A DNA stretch of 64,000 bases. It comes from Flagellimonas_B algarum (lineage in GTDB: Bacteria; Bacteroidota; Bacteroidia; Flavobacteriales; Flavobacteriaceae). Shown one piece after another: positions 59,994-64,000 of the stretch. The notes below the pieces were generated by a model, which saw only the letters and a list, made by a program, of their open reading frames with translations, searched no databases and was not told the DNA's origin. Location: NCBI RefSeq assembly GCF_040513375.1, contig NZ_JBEVTG010000005.1, positions 1 to 64,000 on the forward strand. The letters are read 5' to 3'. The translations under genes were made by a program, and so were the position numbers. Within the stretch, counting starts at the first letter, position 1. The number at the start of each line of letters is the position of its first letter.

Positions 59994-60887
59994 ATGGAAA
60001 AGAAAATGGAGCTGAAAAAAGCGAAACCCGCATTTGAAGCGATCGCCCCTAATTTCGGGCATTCCTATACCTACGTCAAATTTGACGAAAACAAGGAAAA
60101 CAAAGTGAACGGTTGGCACTACCATCCCGAATTGGAATTGGTTTATGTCAATGGTGGTTCGGGCAAACGCCAAATCGGAAGTCACGTTTCCTATTATAGG
60201 GACGGGGATCTGATTTTGATAGGATCCCACCTTCCACATTGTGGATTCACGGATAAACTGACCGGGAACAAGAGCGAAACCGTGGTTCAAATGAAACCCG
60301 ATTTCTTGGGCAGTGACTTTTTTGAGATCCCTGAGATGAACAAAATCCAAAAATTGTTCGAAGTGGCGAAAAGCGGCATCGCGTTTTATGGCAAAACCAA
60401 GCGGAAAATCGGGGAAAAAATGGAAATTCTGGAATACCAAACCGATTTTCAACGGCTATTGTCCATCCTGAACATACTGAACGAATTGGGCAATTCGGAT
60501 GAATTCAGGGTGTTGAATGCCGAAGGATTCGCCATGGAAACCGAAGTCAAGGACAACGATCGGATCAATGTGGTGTTCAATCATGTGAAGACGCATTTCA
60601 AAGAAGATATCAGTTTGGGTGAAATCGCCGATATGGTCAGCATGACCGTACCTTCCTTTTGCCGGTATTTCAAAAAAATCACCAATAAGACCTTTGTACA
60701 GTTCGTCAACGAATACCGCTTGGTCCATGCCTCGAAACTCTTGGCCGAACAACCCATGAGCATTACGGAGGTCTGTTTTGAGAGCGGGTTCAACAATTTT
60801 TCCCACTTCAACAAGTCGTTCAAGGCCTTTACTGGGCAAAACCCATCTGAGTACCGCAACCAACTCAAAGCCGTGTTGGCCTCATGA
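59994..60887 (+). CDS. AraC-family transcriptional regulator with cupin sensor
   Basis: 297 aa. Cupin-like N-terminal domain (about 35-110, GWHYHPELELVYVNGGSGKR) that would bind a small ligand, and C-terminal tandem HTH (about 195-290: FKEDISLGEIADMVSMTVP, ITEVCFESGFNNFSHFNKSF). No Ada-type methyl-acceptor cysteine domain, despite the AlkB partner. Its stop overlaps the alkB start (ATGA). Confidence 0.9.
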   Translation: MEKKMELKKAKPAFEAIAPNFGHSYTYVKFDENKENKVNGWHYHPELELVYVNGGSGKRQIGSHVSYYRDGDLILIGSHLPHCGFTDKLTGNKSETVVQMKPDFLGSDFFEIPEMNKIQKLFEVAKSGIAFYGKTKRKIGEKMEILEYQTDFQRLLSILNILNELGNSDEFRVLNAEGFAMETEVKDNDRINVVFNHVKTHFKEDISLGEIADMVSMTVPSFCRYFKKITNKTFVQFVNEYRLVHASKLLAEQPMSITEVCFESGFNNFSHFNKSFKAFTGQNPSEYRNQLKAVLAS

Positions 60888-61483
60888 CGTCGTTGTTTTC
60901 AGATTCCGAGACCTTTGAGTTACCCGATGCGGATCTGCGGTATTACCCGCATTTCATACCGACCATTGATGCTGCCGCTTATTTCGCCCGCATGAAAGAA
61001 GCGCTGCCTTGGCAGCAAGACGATATTACCGTTTTCGGTAAGACCTATGCCCAACCAAGACTGACCGCCTTGTTCGCCGATAACGGTAAGCCGTATCGGT
61101 ATTCGGGCCTGACCATGCATCCACACCCGTTCGAGGGTGATTTATTGGAAATCAAATCACAACTGGAAGCACATACCGGCCATCGCTTTACCACCTGTTT
61201 GGCCAATTTATACCGCGATGGGCAAGACAGTAACGGTTGGCATGCCGATGACGAACCTGAATTGGGTCGAAACCCGGTCATCGCTTCCATTTCCTTGGGG
61301 CAAGAACGGTATTTCCATCTTCGCCATAAGCAGCTCAAAGAAGCGCGGCACAAACTGTTGTTGCAAACCGGCAGCCTCTTGTTGATGCAAGGGGCGATGC
61401 AGCATCATTGGCAGCATCAAATCCCGAAAACGAAAAAAACCATCGGGGCCCGCATCAATTTGACCTTTCGCATCATCAACTAG
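60884..61483 (+). CDS. AlkB-like 2-oxoglutarate/Fe(II) dioxygenase
   Basis: 199 aa. Oxidative demethylase of alkylated DNA or RNA bases. Iron ligands H120-A-D122 in NGWHADDEPELG and H177 in MQHHWQHQIPK; 2-oxoglutarate Arg in GARINLTFR (about 190). Size and SISLGQERYFHLRH match the short AlkB group. Translationally coupled to an AraC regulator, so probably induced by that regulator's ligand. Confidence 0.9.
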   Translation: MTSLFSDSETFELPDADLRYYPHFIPTIDAAAYFARMKEALPWQQDDITVFGKTYAQPRLTALFADNGKPYRYSGLTMHPHPFEGDLLEIKSQLEAHTGHRFTTCLANLYRDGQDSNGWHADDEPELGRNPVIASISLGQERYFHLRHKQLKEARHKLLLQTGSLLLMQGAMQHHWQHQIPKTKKTIGARINLTFRIIN

Positions 61484-61582
61484 GATCGTAACTGCCCACG
61501 ACTCCACTTTCCTTTTGCATCCCATTACAGCATTTCAATGGATACCCAATCCATCACAGCTGGCGCCGTACGCAGATCCTAT

Positions 61583-61613
61583 TTGGAAAATTCAATTTGA
61601 TTTAATATATTTA
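61583..61613 (+). promoter_or_regulatory. Promoter of the SPFH operon
   Basis: TTG (61583-61585), 20-base spacer, TATATTTA (61606-61613), one mismatch in the -7 box. An AT-rich palindrome (ATGATATCAT) follows at the expected start region. Confidence 0.5.
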
Positions 61614-61647
61614 TGATATCATTTTAATATCAAATAACACAGCAATC

Positions 61648-62508
61648 ATGACAAACGAAAAAATCATTACCCCGTTGAACGGCTATTTCATGCTGTTCGT
61701 TACCCTATTTTTATTTTTTGGCGGTATCGTCTTGGGGGTACGCGCCGAAAACCCATGGTATGGCCTTGCCACCGTATTCGGACTCATCCTGTTCGTCGGA
61801 TTGGTATTGGTCAATCCGAACAGTTCACGCGTCTTGCTGCTTTTCGGAAAATATGTGGGTACCATCAAGAAAAATGGCTTGTATTGGGTCAATCCGCTCT
61901 ATTCAAAACGGAAGATCTCACTTCGCGCCAGTAATTTTGACAGCGAGCGCCTCAAGGTGAACGATAAACTGGGGAACCCGATCATGATCAGTACGATTTT
62001 GGTCTGGAGGGTCACCGACACCTATAAAGCGGCCTTTGATGTCGACGACTATAAGAACTTCGTACGTGTACAAACCGATGCCGCCGTTCGTAAATTGGCT
62101 AGCATGTACCCCTATGACAACTTTGCCGATGAAGGAATCGAGGAAGACATTACGCTTCGGTCAAGTGTCAATGAAGTGAGCGAAGCCCTTGAAAAAGAAA
62201 TCCAAGACCGATTGGAGATGGCGGGTATCGAAGTACTGGAAGCCCGTATCGGTTATTTGGCCTATGCCCAAGAAATCGCGAATGCCATGCTGAAACGCCA
62301 GCAAGCTACCGCCATTGTCGCCGCCAGGCATAAAATCGTAGAAGGTGCGGTCAGTATGGTCGAAATGGCACTTGATGAGCTCAATGAAAAAGACATTGTC
62401 GATTTGGATGAAGAACGCAAAGCGGCCATGGTCAGTAACTTAATGGTGGTCTTATGCTCCGATAAAGACGCCTCACCTGTGCTGAACACCGGTACTTTAA
62501 ATCATTGA
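61648..62508 (+). CDS. SPFH/Band 7 domain membrane protein
   Basis: 286 aa. Two N-terminal membrane segments (about 10-31, 38-56), then the SPFH domain (NSSRVLLLFGKYVGTIKKNG to about 200) and a helical tail (AQEIANAMLKRQQATAIVAARHKIVEGAV). Forms oligomeric membrane scaffolds. First gene of a four-gene overlapping run. Confidence 0.88.
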   Translation: MTNEKIITPLNGYFMLFVTLFLFFGGIVLGVRAENPWYGLATVFGLILFVGLVLVNPNSSRVLLLFGKYVGTIKKNGLYWVNPLYSKRKISLRASNFDSERLKVNDKLGNPIMISTILVWRVTDTYKAAFDVDDYKNFVRVQTDAAVRKLASMYPYDNFADEGIEEDITLRSSVNEVSEALEKEIQDRLEMAGIEVLEARIGYLAYAQEIANAMLKRQQATAIVAARHKIVEGAVSMVEMALDELNEKDIVDLDEERKAAMVSNLMVVLCSDKDASPVLNTGTLNH

Positions 62509-62510
62509 TC

Positions 62511-63020
62511 ATGCGGGTGTTTTCTGAAAAACAATGGTTTAACCAGTGGTGGATGCTCTTGATCAACGGAAGCCTTTTGATCCTACTCGGGGTTTTTTGT
62601 TATCGCTGGTTCGTTCTTGAAGAAGCGGTAGACAAAGTGGCCCAAGATGATGTGCTAGGTCAGATCTTGGTCATTGTCCTCTTGTTACTTTGCTTTGGGC
62701 TGCCCTTCTTGTTTAAATTGCATACCACTATTGATGAAACGGGGATACAGCTACGGTTCGCCCCCTTCCATCGGAACGCGAAACGTTATTCTTGGTATGA
62801 CATTTCAAAATGCTACACCAGAAAATACCGGCCGATTAGTGAATACGGTGGTTGGGGGATCCGTTTTTTCCCCAACCGCAACGATATCGCCTATAACGTC
62901 AAAGGTTCAATGGGCATTCAGCTTGAATTGAAAAACGGAAAGAAAATATTGATCGGCACCCAACGCCCTGAAGCTGCCGATCAAATCATCAAAAAATACC
63001 ACGACAATGAAAGAGTATAA
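62511..63020 (+). CDS. DUF6141-like membrane protein
   Basis: 169 aa. Two membrane helices (about 16-34, 48-66) and a soluble domain with AKRYSWYDISKCYTRKYRPI and YGGWGIRFFPNRNDIAYNV, the look of bacterial PH-like domains in small membrane proteins. Two bases after the SPFH stop; the TTG at 62505 is a less likely start. Probably works with the SPFH protein. Confidence 0.78.
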   Translation: MRVFSEKQWFNQWWMLLINGSLLILLGVFCYRWFVLEEAVDKVAQDDVLGQILVIVLLLLCFGLPFLFKLHTTIDETGIQLRFAPFHRNAKRYSWYDISKCYTRKYRPISEYGGWGIRFFPNRNDIAYNVKGSMGIQLELKNGKKILIGTQRPEAADQIIKKYHDNERV

Positions 63021-63165
63021 AGTCACCCAATGGAAAATGGGCATGAAAAACAATAACCAACGCCTGGAAGATGTCTTGAACGAACATGCCAAACAGGGTT
63101 GGGTGGTACTTGATGTTGCGGAACAATCCATGCGGATTATTTTTGAAAGGGATAAGAACCGATGA
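63007..63165 (+). CDS. Small DUF4177-like protein
   Basis: 52 aa: MKEYKVTQWKMGMKNNN, then QRLEDVLNEHAKQGWVV and a final strand to DKNR. The LEDxLNEHAKQGW pattern is that of DUF4177. Starts 14 bases inside the previous gene and overlaps the next start (ATGA), which supports that it is translated. Confidence 0.78.
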   Translation: MKEYKVTQWKMGMKNNNQRLEDVLNEHAKQGWVVLDVAEQSMRIIFERDKNR

Positions 63166-64000
63166 GATCGATCCTATTTTTTGTTTTTTTATCGCCCCTT
63201 CTCCTGGTTTCCCAAAAGATTTCGGAAGACATCGAAATCTTCAATGATACCATTGCGTTACCGGGTACCCTGACCTATTTGGAAGGCTACGATCCACTTC
63301 CTTTGGTAGTGTTCATACACGGTTCGGGAAATGCCGATAGGAACGGTAACCAAGGTGGATTGGCCACAGCAGACCACATCAAACAACTATCGGATAGTTT
63401 GGTGGCCCACGGTATCGCGTTTTTCCGGTTCGATAAACGGACTTCGAATCCTAAAAACCGCAGCACCATAAATACCTTGTCGTTCTTTGACCTCGTTAAG
63501 GATGTAGAGACCATTGCCGCTCATTTCGGCGAAGACCCGCGATTTAGTGGGGTCCACTTGATCGGCCATAGCCAAGGGTCTTTGATCGGTATGTTGGTCG
63601 CCCAGCGCACAACGATTAAAAGCTATACTTCATTGGCTGGCCCTGGTACGCCCATCGATCAAAGTCTGGTACGTCAGATCACGGCCCAAAACGACGATTT
63701 GGGTAAATTGGCGGAAGAACATGTCTCGGAACTCATGACCACGGATACCATCGTTGAGGTCCATCCTTTTCTATACGCGGTATTCGCACCACAAAACCAG
63801 GGTTTCCTGCGCGAATGGATACCGCTGGATCCTGCCAAGGAAATCGCCAAAATAAAGGCGCCGGTCCTCATTCTCAATGGGGACGCCGACAGTCAAATTA
63901 CCGTGGCTGATGCCCAACTGCTCCAGCAAGCCAGGCCGGATGCACGCTATGAGATCATTCCAAAAATGAACCATGTACTGAAAACGGTAAATGACGCTCT
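63162..64000 (+). CDS. Alpha/beta-hydrolase, secreted, incomplete at the right edge
   Basis: 279 codons seen before the window ends, no stop reached. Signal peptide (MRSILFFVFLSPLLLVSQ), oxyanion region VVFIHGSGNADRNG, nucleophile elbow GHSQG (135-139), acid in LILNGDADSQI and His in IPKMNHVLK near the edge. Probably only a few tens of residues are missing. Exported esterase or peptidase; last visible gene of the SPFH operon, starting inside the DUF4177 stop. Confidence 0.85.
   Translation, partial: MRSILFFVFLSPLLLVSQKISEDIEIFNDTIALPGTLTYLEGYDPLPLVVFIHGSGNADRNGNQGGLATADHIKQLSDSLVAHGIAFFRFDKRTSNPKNRSTINTLSFFDLVKDVETIAAHFGEDPRFSGVHLIGHSQGSLIGMLVAQRTTIKSYTSLAGPGTPIDQSLVRQITAQNDDLGKLAEEHVSELMTTDTIVEVHPFLYAVFAPQNQGFLREWIPLDPAKEIAKIKAPVLILNGDADSQITVADAQLLQQARPDARYEIIPKMNHVLKTVNDA

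Noticed and set aside
1..64000. CRISPR arrays, insertion sequences, prophage or conjugative genes
   Set aside because: No regularly spaced repeats, transposases, integrases or phage structural genes were seen on either strand.

Overview
The window looks like part of the chromosome of an aerobic, probably marine member of the Flavobacteriaceae (Bacteroidota). The evidence is as follows. Promoters have the Bacteroidota form TTG-N19-22-TAnnTTTG. Shine-Dalgarno sites are mostly absent. The gene set and linkages are typical of the family: rpmB-rpmG-DUF4295, a split transketolase, the secreted protein often mislabelled asparagine synthetase B, PorT-like barrels, DUF2911, a CarH-led carotenoid operon, and a Tgt without zinc cysteines. 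Base composition is moderate and even. I see no insertion sequence, prophage, CRISPR array or integrated element. The genus cannot be settled from the sequence alone.

Layout. 0.2-3.5 kb: thrS-infC-rpmI-rplT on the plus strand, with infC starting at an AUA codon. 3.5-8.4 kb: YjbQ-type protein, Cof-type HAD phosphatase, then a short FGE-like lipoprotein beside a Cys-type sulfatase. 7.1-13.4 kb (minus): tgt-lptG, accA, dnaB and a secreted conserved protein. 13.6-18.6 kb: transketolase halves, outer-membrane barrel, FKBP lipoprotein, Hsp15-like protein, phosphoribosyltransferase, aroK. 18.7-18.95 kb: tRNA-Lys(TTT) and tRNA-Leu(GAG). 19.1-24.8 kb: light/B12-type MerR regulator followed by crtI-crtB-crtZ-crtD-cruF, all overlapping or nearly so. 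24.8-31.6 kb (minus): paired thioredoxin-like proteins (one without its cysteines), aconitase, and a lipoprotein-SurA-MoxR operon. 31.7-43.2 kb: START-like proteins, two serine hydrolases, fasciclin, ECF sigma/anti-sigma, aquaporin, rimO, amidase, DUF2911 and ftsY. 43.2-49.9 kb (minus): ribosomal proteins L28/L33, cinA, Hpt, FAH, exonuclease, esterase, 2-oxoacid dehydrogenase E2, recR. 50-55.8 kb: sodium symporter, CoA-binding protein, a 520-bp RNA-like intergenic region, fabH, a second long intergenic region, htpG. 55.9-64 kb: unknown membrane protein, a second ECF sigma with a probable anti-sigma, MOSC protein, AraC-AlkB pair, and an SPFH operon whose last gene, an alpha/beta hydrolase, runs off the right edge.

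How it fits together. The most unusual signal is a shared ECF-like promoter, GTAAC-N16/17-CGTC. It occurs back to back between the ECF sigma gene at 58.2 kb and DUF6249 gene, where one copy would give an almost leaderless sigma mRNA. It occurs twice more, with a conserved upstream box, in the gene-free region 51.8-52.3 kb. Each of those two copies is followed by an intrinsic terminator, and the two predicted transcripts share short blocks near their 3' ends. Together they look like two related, undescribed ECF-controlled small RNAs. The carotenoid operon predicts a monocyclic, hydroxylated pigment of the saproxanthin/myxol type under a CarH-like photoreceptor, with a palindrome flanking its -7 box. 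No lycopene cyclase is present in the window. All coordinates, motifs and spacings were read by eye; no alignments or searches were run.
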